Source: Arenicola marina (taxonomy: Eukaryota > Annelida > Polychaeta > Arenicolidae). From it: a stretch of DNA of 64,000 bases. The DNA lies in the NCBI GenBank assembly GCA_964019135.1, contig OZ025261.1, forward strand, positions 36,322,820-36,386,819, in the 5' to 3' direction. Positions within the stretch are counted from its first letter, which is position 1; each line of letters begins with the position of its first letter. Under the pieces are notes generated by a model. It worked only from the letters and a program-made list of their open reading frames with translations. It did not search any database and was not told where the DNA came from. A program made the translations under genes and the position numbers. This document shows, piece by piece, positions 23,430 to 33,792 of this stretch.

Positions 23430-24399
23430 ATCCTCCGCACACTCGGCGAAAAAAGGATTTGGGAACTGACATGTGGCCATCGAAAATACGAACTCACAAG
23501 TGACAAAGATTGCTATCAATATCATGGGCCTTTTTTTATAGTAACGCAGTATACCACTGATGGCTAACGAACTTTGGAAAATGACATTTTTTAATGATAT
23601 GATTATAATTCAGATGAGATGTTGTATCTGTGCATTAGACATTGCCCTTGTTGTCTCTTTATCGCCTGCTTGGGATAATTGCTGTTACTTCCAATTATTA
23701 TTTTAAAAAAACTTATCAGCAAGAACATGGCCAGGGCCCCGGCCAGGTCCATCTATCGTCACATTGAACTAAATCTCAGTGCTTTTGAGTCAGGCTGGTG
23801 CTGCCGCCATTTAAGTCGCGCATTTCTGCATACTTATCTTAAACTTCATATTTTGCACCTGTCACGCAATGATAGGCGCGGATATTAACCATTGTGGCAT
23901 TCTATCTGGTGCGTGTTCATCGTTGGCAACGTGTTATGTCATTCATGTAAAGTTGCTTGAGTGTTTCTGGGAAAGTGTACGACACTGGTCTACTAGACCG
24001 ATTGTGATGCATTCAGGCCCTTTACAAAACTTGGGGTTCTTTTGGGCAATTTGATAATGATGTTATGATAATGATGCATTAAATTTAATTATATTATGTG
24101 CAAAGTGGTATATTGACCGCCCAATAGTAATTGAAGTCGAATTAAAATATTAAGTTGCAATAATTGTTATATCTCTTAAAAACTAAAACAGATCAATTGT
24201 GGAAACACAGTAACTCTTATATTATATCAAGCCATGTGAAAACATGTATATCTTCTTTGTTTGCTATAAACAGCTTCAAAGTTCCTTACAATGTTGTTAC
24301 ATGCAAATACCCTGTGTGTAAATGTAACCACCCTCTGTATGAGTTCATATACTGTTATTGATTGATGAAAGCATTGGCAAATACTGATCTCCGCCCCAC
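23430..24399. other. Intergenic, upstream of lysozyme 2
   Basis: AT-rich, with no supported gene or repeat. Confidence 0.4.
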
Positions 24400-24408
24400 C
24401 CCACGCCC

Positions 24409-25234
24409 TAGCCCCAGTTCTGTGGCTGTAGGACGGGCAAAAATTGGCATTGGCTGACGGCGTGATCAAGGATTTTCATGAATCGTGAATTGAGACTTTT
24501 AATATAAAATAACCGTGAATCGGGAAATCGGCAATTTTGTATCATGCTTCCTTTTTACGCCCTTTGATTGTACGCGGGGAGTTCTCCTTTTGTATCGTGG
24601 CCTGGGAGTAAAGAAATTAATTTTTCGTGATCTGGGAACACGACGACGCCTTGCCCCCCACCCTACTAATTTACCCTACTGAAAATCACCACCCCATCTT
24701 TGGCGCGTGTCTAGATTTGTCTGTGGCCAGTGTATCAACAATGACACGTGGACCGGGGGTTCCATTAAAGAAATGTGTTTGGGTAAAGAGGAACGACAAA
24801 CGGTCTAAGTTTAGACTGCCTCGTAAACGTAAATACAATGTACGTAAAAATAAATGACAAGCCAGCACGAAATCACAACCCCTTGCCCCCCCCCCCCCCT
24901 CAACGAAAAAATGAACGCGACGCGAGCAGTTCACAACTTCCGCCAAGACGAGCGGCGAGTGAGCGGGCGATTCGAAATTTGTTGTGTGGGAAAAGATGGA
25001 CATGTCATGGAACATCGGGTCTGTTGAAAGATATCAACGGTGCTACCCAGTAACATAACATCTATGGAGTTAAAAAATACTGGATTTGGCGGTGAGTGTT
25101 GCTTAGTTTGTTTCTCAAAGATGCGGTTGGACGGCAACCCAAGGCGTTCCGCGGTCACAGGCTTGCTTGGCACTGTGGCTGTAGACGGGCCCTGTCAGAT
25201 TTTTGCCCGTCCTACAGCCACAGAACTGGGGCTA
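24409..25234. mobile_element. Non-autonomous DNA transposon, 36-bp TIRs, 9-bp target duplication
   Basis: Perfect 36-bp terminal inverted repeats begin TAGCCCCAGTTCTGTGGCTG. The 9-bp direct repeat CCCACGCCC flanks both ends (24400-24408 and 25235-25243), as expected of a target-site duplication. The 826-bp body holds copy B of the dispersed repeat family (about 24465-24660) and a C run, but no transposase. A subterminal hairpin near 25171-25225 repeats part of the TIR. A 9-bp duplication is usual for Mutator-like elements and also seen in Merlin-like ones; the superfamily is not settled. Confidence 0.75.
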
Positions 25235-25243
25235 CCCACGCCC

Positions 25244-25482
25244 CAGCCCTAGACTCAGCCCCAGCCCCAGCCCCAGCCCCAGCCACAACCTCAGCCTTAG
25301 CCCCAACCTCAGCCCTGCCCTGCCCTGCCCTGCCCCAGCCCCAGCCTTAGCCCCAGCCTTAGCCCCAGCCCCAGCCCCAGCCCAGCCCCAGCTCCAGCTC
25401 CAGCTCCAGCCCTGCCCAGCCCCAGCCCCAGCCTCAGCCTTAGCCCCAGCCCCAGCCCGAGACTCAGCCTCAGCCCTAGCCT
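25244..25482 (+). repeat. CCAGCC-type hexanucleotide microsatellite
   Basis: About 40 imperfect hexamers (CAGCCC with TAGCCT and CAGCTC variants) directly beside the right end of the DNA transposon. Its stop-poor composition creates spurious Ala/Pro and Gly-rich ORFs on both strands. Confidence 0.92.
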
Positions 25483-25896
25483 CGGGCGACCCACTCTGTT
25501 CCGCCGTTGGGTCTCGGTTGCAGCCTGTCTGCACCCAACCATCAATCACAATGCGAGTATCACATTGCCCCCTTTCCCACACTGTCTCTCTGGGCCCGGG
25601 CGGCTGGCACCTAGCTATCAGCACAGATATACACCCGATACATATGGTCAGGTTACAGGACCGTTATCTTGACCTCAATATCGCCCGGTGAAAGGTCGTT
25701 GTGTAATATTAATAGATGCATGTTTGTCCAAATTGAAGCTGGTAGTCAATCATTCGCCTTCATTCGCTATTCACTCCGGTCAGATCCTCAGTTATATAAA
25801 TATAAATTCGTCCGTGACGCACACTGACAGCACAAGAACTGATATTAGCAGTATGGAAGACGGTACCGAATGCCGCAAAAACCACATGAAACAGTG

Positions 25897-25910
25897 GCGC
25901 CATCTGGTGG
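25897..25910 (-). promoter_or_regulatory. CTCF-core-like motif
   Basis: The minus strand reads CCACCAGATGGCGC, identical to the motif at 17395-17408 and in the same orientation. Confidence 0.4.
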
Positions 25911-26135
25911 AGGCTCTCTACACAGGGCGACTTTCAACGGTTTACAATAGAGGGCAGCACTTTAGTGTGCGGTAAGCGGAATGGGCCAAAATCACGAAGT
26001 CAATAAGTTTTGGTTTTTCAACGTTAGCTGTTTTCCTGGACAGAGTGTGAATAAGTTCAAATCCCGGCTTCCCGTCTTGAGCCGTCCGGACACGCAAACT
26101 TCCCATTTCCCGCAGACACATCATCAGTGGGGGCG

Positions 26136-28851
26136 GTCGCCCAGCCAGCATGGCAACCATCTGCCAACCGTGAAACAACGTTGTCGGCAATGTTGGCTCA
26201 ATGTCGGCAAAGAACATTGGGCCAACGAGTGGGTGCTCATTGGGGAATGATTGTTTCAACGTTGTCTGCCAACAATGGCCCAACCATCTGCCAACCTTGG
26301 GCCAACATTAGCTGCCAACGATGGCCCAACCATAGGCCAACAGTGGGCCAATGTGGGCCGCCGACGTTCTACCGATATTAATCCACTATTGAACCACTGC
26401 AAATGTTGTTCACTAATTTATTGACAAAAACCTTAAAAAGTGCAATACATGAATTCTTAATAGGTATACATGACGCGTAATGTCTGAAAAAAATCGCTCG
26501 TGACCGCTCATACAGGTGCATGGCCGCTCATAGAGGTGGTCGCTCGTAGATGCGGTCACTTCCACTCATTCCTGATTCTTGCGTGTGCCAGCTGTCACGC
26601 ACTCGTCGGCCGCCATCCCGCTTCCCAGCAAATCGCAGCCACTTCTTCACCACCTCTGAATTTGTGGCGCAACTGGCAGTCGAGTTGCTGCGAGTACCCC
26701 CTGAATTAAATCAAAGTAGACTCAATGGCAAAGCTGTTTAAAATATCATGCTGGTCCGATAATATGCATGAATAGCATTTACCTATACTGGTATACTTAA
26801 CACATGTTTTTTGTTAGCTTAATATTTCTGGAACCCTGTTAAAGACAATACAGTGGTAGCCACATACAAACTAATGATACTGTTCATAATTTGCAGTTGG
26901 CAGGATTTTTTGACAGATCTGTCATATCACGTTGAATAGGTAACGCAAATGAGTTAAGTAGACAGTGGGAAAAGCGGAAATCCTTATCTTATCAGAAGAA
27001 TACAGCCACACTTACCATACATCACCTGGCGTAAGTTTAGGCGAGGGAATGGCAGTTTCCCACTCTTCCATTGCCAATGTATTTGCTTTGCCACACTGTT
27101 TGACAGCACTTAGTCCATCAAACGCTGCACTGTCTTGTCGAAAGTGGATACGCCCATCAAGGTGATGCTGCTGACCTAATTGGACATATGCAAAATAAAG
27201 AGTCAAACTGAAGATAAAATAGACATAAATTAAATTACACAAAGCAATACAAAAACATGGACAAACCTATGAGAACTGAAAATGCTGGTCTCTTATTCGT
27301 GCATACTAAAATTGGGCCATTGGAAGCTTTCAGGGCAACGAAATGATGATGAATGAAATATGCCCCATATGGGGACCGTCCACTAAACCATGGATGTCTT
27401 GATCTCTAGTCCAGTACACTGACCAATAGACTAAGGGGGTTCTCTGAGACTTATATATAGCTGTGTTTTGTGTGGCCAGGCATTAACAGCAAAAAACATT
27501 AATCGTTAAATATTACAGCATACTGTTTTCCACACGGTCTCGTCATTAGCGAGGACCTCGTCCAATGTGTGTTGGGCATCTACGGTCAGGATGGGGAAGG
27601 GCATTCCATCTGGCGGAGGGGTTGGCGTGCAAGTCATGTTGAGATGCTGGCAAATTTTGCCAAGCATCACACCATTGTGCTCCTGCTGCTGTTGCACGCG
27701 CTCCAAAGCGTGCAGGAGGGCAATATCATACTCTGTCACTGTCAATGAAATTTAAACAGAATGTAAAACAAAATGTGAACAGCATATTGTTATAGGTAAC
27801 ACTATAACCACTTGGCCTAACTAAATAAAATGATCTCTTAGTTCCACGAGAAAATAATTCATATCAACATAGAAGTTCAGAATGCATCGACAGATATATG
27901 GTTCTGACCACCCATCCAGATAAGTGTTCTCTATATTTGTCTACAGCCTTCTTCTTTTGGACCAATAGGAATAATCCATTTATATTTTCCATAATTATGT
28001 GCCTTGTTTAATAAGGGGCGACCACATGATATAAATTGCGCTATAAATTGGCCATTTCCCAATTCAGAGTTATTTAATACTAAAATTCCCAGTTCACGAT
28101 TAATGAAAATACTCGATCACTGCTGTCGGCTAATATCCCATTCCCAGTTCACGAAGAATTATTTTCCTCATTCCCAGTTCACAGTGAAATGAAAAACCCA
28201 TTCCCGAGGAACGGAAATACCCCTTGCCCCATCCCTAATAAGTTTAATGACATCAAAACCTTCAGCCAGGAGCAGGCTAGCTAGTCAAACACTGTGGTAA
28301 GATTAAAGTAAATCGTTTGAAGTGCTATTCAAGCCTACACCTGCCCATGGCTAAAGTTTTTGCACTGGTTTGACAGTGTTTGATTTTAAGAAAAAAGCTC
28401 CAAAAGAGATGGGCACTCGTGTGAGCGATAATACAGGAAAGGTTAGAAACTGCATACTCAGTGACCGTTTTCTTCCGCTGTACCATTATATTACAGTTCT
28501 AATTAAGTCAGTGCATCAATTACATAATCCGATACTATAAAACAGACCGACAAGACAATAATAATGCGCCAAATGAATCAAAATCTTAAAATTCACGATA
28601 ACTTACAGTCACTTGGAAAATTGCCGCATGGAAGTGTCGCTTCAAAAACTCGCTAGATGGCGCTGTGTTTTGCGCTTACGGCAGTACGCTGGTACGTAGG
28701 CGCAATGTTGGGCCAACATTCCATTGCCAACGGTTGGGTGCAGAGCGCAGATGACGGTCGGTATTACGTTGCGCCTATGTATACTAGCCAACGGTTGCAT
28801 TGCCTACCTAAAAACAACGTTGGGCCGATAATGCCATGCTGGCTGGGCGGA
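26136..28851. mobile_element. Probable DNA transposon with short TIRs and CCAACGTTGGCC subterminal repeats
   Basis: The ends are inverted copies (CGCCCAGCCAGCATGGCA left, its complement right), flanked by GGGGGCG on both sides (26129-26135 and 28852-28858), a possible 7-bp target duplication. Both subterminal regions (26150-26370 and 28700-28840) are dense in palindromic GCCAAC/GTTGGC motifs. Inside, the minus strand has two splice-like coding pieces of unknown function. One is at about 27515-27738 (VTEYDIALLHALERV and so on, bounded by acceptor- and donor-like sites). The other is at about 27020-27175 and ends in a good GTAAGT donor. Copy C of the dispersed repeat lies at about 28010-28225. 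No transposase motif is recognised. Confidence 0.5.
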
Positions 28852-28869
28852 GGGGGCGCCCCCTAGCGC

Positions 28870-29560
28870 CGAAACGGAGCGCGCTAGGTTGAAGGCGAAT
28901 GAAGTCGACGTCTGCCCGTCGTTTAAAACCAGCCCCGACTACACTGCCAAACGATAGATATTAGATAGATATTTCGTTTATTATAGTCACTTCCGTTATG
29001 AGTTCAATAATACAACATACACGCAACACAAATAACAGAAATATACAGCTCACCCAGCAATCATGGCTTATAAGTGACTTCAAATTTAACAATATAATTG
29101 AATGTGATTGAACAATATAATCTTCATCATTTGTAATCTCACTCAGTCTAATATTAATATAACATGCAGATAACTATGCTAACCGTGAAATGCAAAAGAA
29201 ACATATAGAACATATAACCATCCCTCAACGATACAACCGATTTTTGTATCAACTAGGCCAGTTGAGTGTACATTTCTGCGTCGTTTCGGGCCAAAATCCC
29301 CGCCTGCCTAGCCCTCTTATGTGTGACTATGGCTCGTCGTGTGAGACAGCTTCCGTCTCCCTAGTGTTGTTATTAAAGGCGCCGGGGCACGCGTACAATG
29401 CCAATACAATGACGTCACGATCCCGTCATTTGCCGTAGTGACGTAACACACGACAACGCCCAATTAGTATAACGCAAACATTAAATAGAAATAGTGGTAG
29501 GAACACAGATGGCATTTTTCGATTTGTATTAATTTTTTGGTGAAATGGCAGCAATTGGTA
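28870..29560. other. Intergenic left flank of the LTR element
   Basis: No supported gene or repeat. Confidence 0.4.
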
Positions 29561-29573
29561 TGTTTATCACATG

Positions 29574-30063
29574 TGTAATATTTGGGGTTTTTCATAAAGT
29601 AGGTCTTTAGTTTGTATTGTAGTACATACGGGTACATTTAGTCATTCCCTTTTTAGTAGCGTGCCGCACGACCCGCTAGTTAGTGACGTCATTCTGGAGA
29701 CGCTGGGTTTTTGCGCGGGAAGCGGAGCCAGAGAGAGTCCGGGGGGACGCGGATCGGGAGACGGATCAGTTTTACGTTAGAGTAACGGAAAACGCGAAGT
29801 AACCGGCCATTGCGGTTCGACTCAGCTCCGGCCCGATTAATTGTAAGTGCCCAATCTGTGGGTCTTCAATTACGCGTTAGTTAGTTTAGACCCAAAAATC
29901 GTTTTGCTGTAGATCTAGATATTATTAACTACTTGTTGACATCGCCATTTTTGTTGTTACTCAATTTCCACAAACTGATCGCCCAGAACCTGGGTTAAAA
30001 CGAGAAGTAGAAAGGCGTTCCCTGGTCAACAAACCAACGGGTTTGTGGCCGGGGAATACCACA
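29574..30063 (+). repeat. 5' LTR
   Basis: 490 bp, starts TGTAATATTTGGGG, ends AATACCACA. Nearly identical to the 3' LTR. Confidence 0.95.
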
Positions 30064-30601
30064 TAATTGGTTACCGTGACCACGATCAGGTTTTTGTTGG
30101 ATTTTGAGTAACTTCTTGGGTGTTTGAACTGTCACTGCATCAGTGTGGAGTTTCAGTTCAAAAATGTCTAGGCCTGAATTTTTCGTGATTGACGAAACTT
30201 TCCAGCCCCGGCGTGGTGGACAACCGGCTTTGCGGTCAAACCCCCGGGTTGAAGGAGGCAGCACAGACTCCTCTGTAGATATAGAATGGGGAAAGTTAGA
30301 GCAGGGTTTCCCCGGTTGTAGGGGTGACGGAGAGTTTGACCGTGATATGAGATCCGGTAAAACTAAAGTTTACAACACGACTTGTCCTGCTGAGGACAAG
30401 GTCGTGATGCCGCACGGTGATTGGTCGGCCGGGGCACGTGACTTTAGAAGCGTAAACATGGCCGCACCGGCGGGCAGATGCGAAAAATCAGTTAGATTTT
30501 CGCCTGATCCCCCTTCGAAGTCGCTATACTCGGACAGACATATGTCAGAATGTGATGCAGAGGGACTGTTTGTGCCACAGCGTGGTTGGGGTGAGGGTGT
30601 A

Positions 30602-31737
30602 TGCCCACCTAGGCCGCGGGACGTTTAGGCCGCGGGACATTTAGGCCGCCAGGGAGGGGCTGAGGGTAGGGGGCAGGGTGGGGGTGGGGGAGGGGTTTGT
30701 GTTGGTGCCGGGGGTACGGTGTGGGGGGATTGGTGGTCACGTTTGAAGGGGTGGAGGCATGCATGGGGATTAAGATAGACGACGGCTGGGTGTTATTAAC
30801 TGAGCTGCGGGCATTGAGATAGCTGGTTGTTATTCGTTAATCGGCTTAAAAAAACATCGCGGACACCAGTTTAGAACAACGCTATATTTTATTTATATGT
30901 CATATGTACATCCACACCCGTCCACCTAAACGGACCAGCGGCGTCCGGGACGTCAGCGGCGTCACCGGCGTCAGCGGCGTCCGGGACGTCAGCGGCGTCA
31001 CCGACGTCAGCGGCGTCAGCGGCGGGGACACGGCGTCGTGCTTCCCGGGGCCCAATGAGGCGGCTACCTGCCCGAAGAAGTGCCACGGGTTCGCGTTCGC
31101 CGGCAACATAGGATGCCCACAATGCCTGTAGGCGTTCGTCGGTGGTCGAAGCACCGGCCCGCCTCTGGCGGACGCGGTCTATTATCATAATCGTTTATTA
31201 TCATCAATTTGTGCGTGCCCCGCCCCGCAGGCTCTCCCCTAGATCACCCTGTATATAATTATGTGTGCCGCAAATATGTTTGCACCCGGTATATATTTAG
31301 CGAGACGAGAAATACGAACGAAAAAAAGGAGGATGGTACAGCGTTTATTATCATCAATTTGTGCGTGCCCCGCCCCGCAGGCTCTCCCCTAGATCAGCCT
31401 GTATATAATTATGTGTGCCGCAAATATGTTTGCACCCGGTATATATTTAGCGAGACGAGAAATACGAACGAAAAAAAGGAGGATGGTACAGCGTTTATTA
31501 TCATCAATTTGTGCGTGCCCCGCCGCCCCGCCGCCCTCCCCTAACGGGCCTAAGTCACCTAGCTGTGTCCAGCCAATTGCAGTAATTGGCCTGAAGCAAC
31601 ACAATAACCTTCAGCCTTTAATCCCCTCTGCCTAATACCACCCCCCCCCCGCCTCCCCCACCCTACCCCCTACCCTCAGCCCCTCCCTGGCGGCCTAAAT
31701 GTCCCGCGGCCTAAACGTCCCGCGGCCTAGGTGGGCG
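30602..31737. mobile_element. Nested non-autonomous DNA element, about 80-bp TIRs
   Basis: Inverted ends of about 80 bp begin GCCCACCTAGGCCGCGGGAC and contain the sub-repeat TTAGGCCGCGGGAC twice. TA (or GTA) flanks both sides, a possible target duplication. The interior has a short GGCGTCAGC-type array (about 30940-31030) and a 150-bp tandem repeat at 31192-31520. It carries no transposase. Confidence 0.75.
31192..31520 (+). repeat. 150-bp tandem duplication inside the nested element
   Basis: CGTTTATTATCATCAATTTG starts at 31192, 31342 and 31492. The first two units are complete and nearly identical; the third is partial. Confidence 0.95.
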
Positions 31738-32094
31738 TAAACCGGGGTGAGTACCGTAGTCGCAGGGAAGGAGAGGGAACCAGTTGTACTGTTGTACCGG
31801 TGTCAACAACATGCGGATGAGACATGAGGCGCGTTGTTTGGATGACACTGACAGCATTGACTTGGACCGACTTGGGAAGGGACACAGGGTTTAGCCACCA
31901 GTTCCCTAGCCAACCCCCTCTCTATCACTCCACACCAGCACCCTCTAATTGTGAGGACCTGCGTGTACCACCCATTGACCGCCACTTGTATCAAGACGAC
32001 CCTCACAGGCACTCCAATCTGGGAGTTAACCATGACAGGCCTTAGCCCTGTTGCATGCCCCTCCCTGGCTTATCCGCTCTGGGGAGCGGGCCGG

Positions 32095-32733
32095 AGGGCC
32101 ATGAAGCCAGTGTCGGTTGCGATTGTTGATTTAGAAATCAGCGCCCTTCGGCCGTCGATTGCAGAAAGTACAGAAACAAACGGTCCTTATTAATTTGTCA
32201 AGTTGTTCTTCATACCTTTATAGTTCCAAGGGCAATGAGATTGAAAACAAACAAAATCCACCACTTTTTGTACTGGTGAAAGTTTTCAACAACAATTTTC
32301 AACAACTCTCCCCGCCGCCGTGTCGCTGTTACGTCACAGTTCTCGTCGATCTCCCGGTAGAGGGCGTGTCGCTGTTACGTCACAGTTCTCGTCGATCTCC
32401 CGGCAGAGGGCGTTACGCGTACGCCATAGTCCTAGGAAAAATTGTGATGCGAGGAACGAGCTCCGTCTGCCGGAAGATCGACGAGAACTGTGACGTAACA
32501 GCGACATGGCGGCGGGGAGAGTTGTTGAAAATTGTTGTTGAAAACTTTCACCAGTACAAAACGTGGTGGATTTTGTTTGTTTTCAATCTCATTGCCCTTG
32601 GAACTATAAAGGTATGAAGAACAACTTGGCAAATTGATAATCGACCGTTTATTTCTGTACTTTCTGCAATCGACGGCCGAAGGGCGCTGATTTTTAAATC
32701 AACGCTCACAACCGAAACTGGCTTCATGGCTCT
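32095..32733. mobile_element. Nested foldback element with about 230-bp arms
   Basis: The left arm begins GCCATGAAGCCAGTGTCGGT (32098) and the right arm ends with its near-complement at 32730. The arms are long, well matched and nearly fill the element. The left arm also carries a ~45-bp direct duplication (GTCGCTGTTACGTCACAGTT) at about 32322 and 32368. It is a MITE/foldback type with no coding capacity. Confidence 0.8.
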
Positions 32734-33792
32734 CTCTCGTCTCCTTTAGGTGCGAGGTCAAGAGAGCCATGTGTCAAGGCTAGACAGGCCTCACCAGCCC
32801 ATAGGCATAGAGAGAGAGTCTGTAGGCCTATCCCACACTGGCTACAGTGACAGGGGTAGACAAAATGAGGTCGAGGGGTTGAACAGGGCAGGTATGTCAG
32901 AGATACCTTTGACTTCTTCCCAGTTAAAAGAACGTCTATGGCGTGCTGGACTAGAAAAATGCCCGAAACCTCCTACCTTCACAGGAAAAGGAGATAGCCT
33001 GGGTGTGGAAGATTTTCTACACAGGTTTGATACAATCGCTGATTTGTGCAGTTGGAATTCAGTGCAAAGGGCAATTAATCTAGAAATCGCATTGCAAGGG
33101 GAGGCCCATCGATTGGTGATTCAGGGTCAGTCCAGGCGTGATTACGCAACCATTTGGTCCACCCTGCTATGGCAATATGCCCAACCAGGAGGTACTGACG
33201 GTGCCTTACAACAGTTTCGCAGCCGTATGCGTAAACCTAGTGAGACATTGCGAACATACGCAAGAGCTCTGTGTGATTTATCCAGACAAGCTTACCCCGG
33301 GTCAGATGAGAATGGTCGTTTAGTCATGATCCGGGAACAATTCATCAATGGCTTGACTGATGACATGACAAGACGATTGTGTTTTGTCGAAGGTGATGCT
33401 TCTTTGGAGCGATTAGTTGATATCGCTGAAAGGAGTGAGCACTTTTCCAACCCTATGGGAAAGGGGAAGCCCCAAGCTTTGAGGCTTAATGCTCAACAAA
33501 CAGTACCATCTGATGAAGAGATGGGGGCTGATAGTATCCAAGGGTTAGTGGCACGCCTTAACCAGGTCCTGAAAGATGGCAATAGTAACCAGCATGTGGT
33601 TGGGCAGAGCCATCAAAATAGGAATAATGGCCGGCAGCCACGTCAGTCAAGGCCTACCCGTGACATGTCATCCGTGCGATGCTACAATTGCTCAGAGTAT
33701 GGGCGCATGGCAAGGGACTGTAAAAAGCCCAGATACCAGCGCAGTAATGGGAAGGGTGTTGGCCTGGATAAAGTAAGGGAGAACCCAAACTA

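Noticed and set aside
25203-25691. Ala/Pro-rich 162-residue ORF
   Set aside because: Low-complexity translation of the CCAGCC microsatellite.
27012-27745. DUF4806-like protein in the minus-strand pieces
   Set aside because: Only a faint FP-x-x-T-V resemblance; the downstream pattern of that family is not visible.
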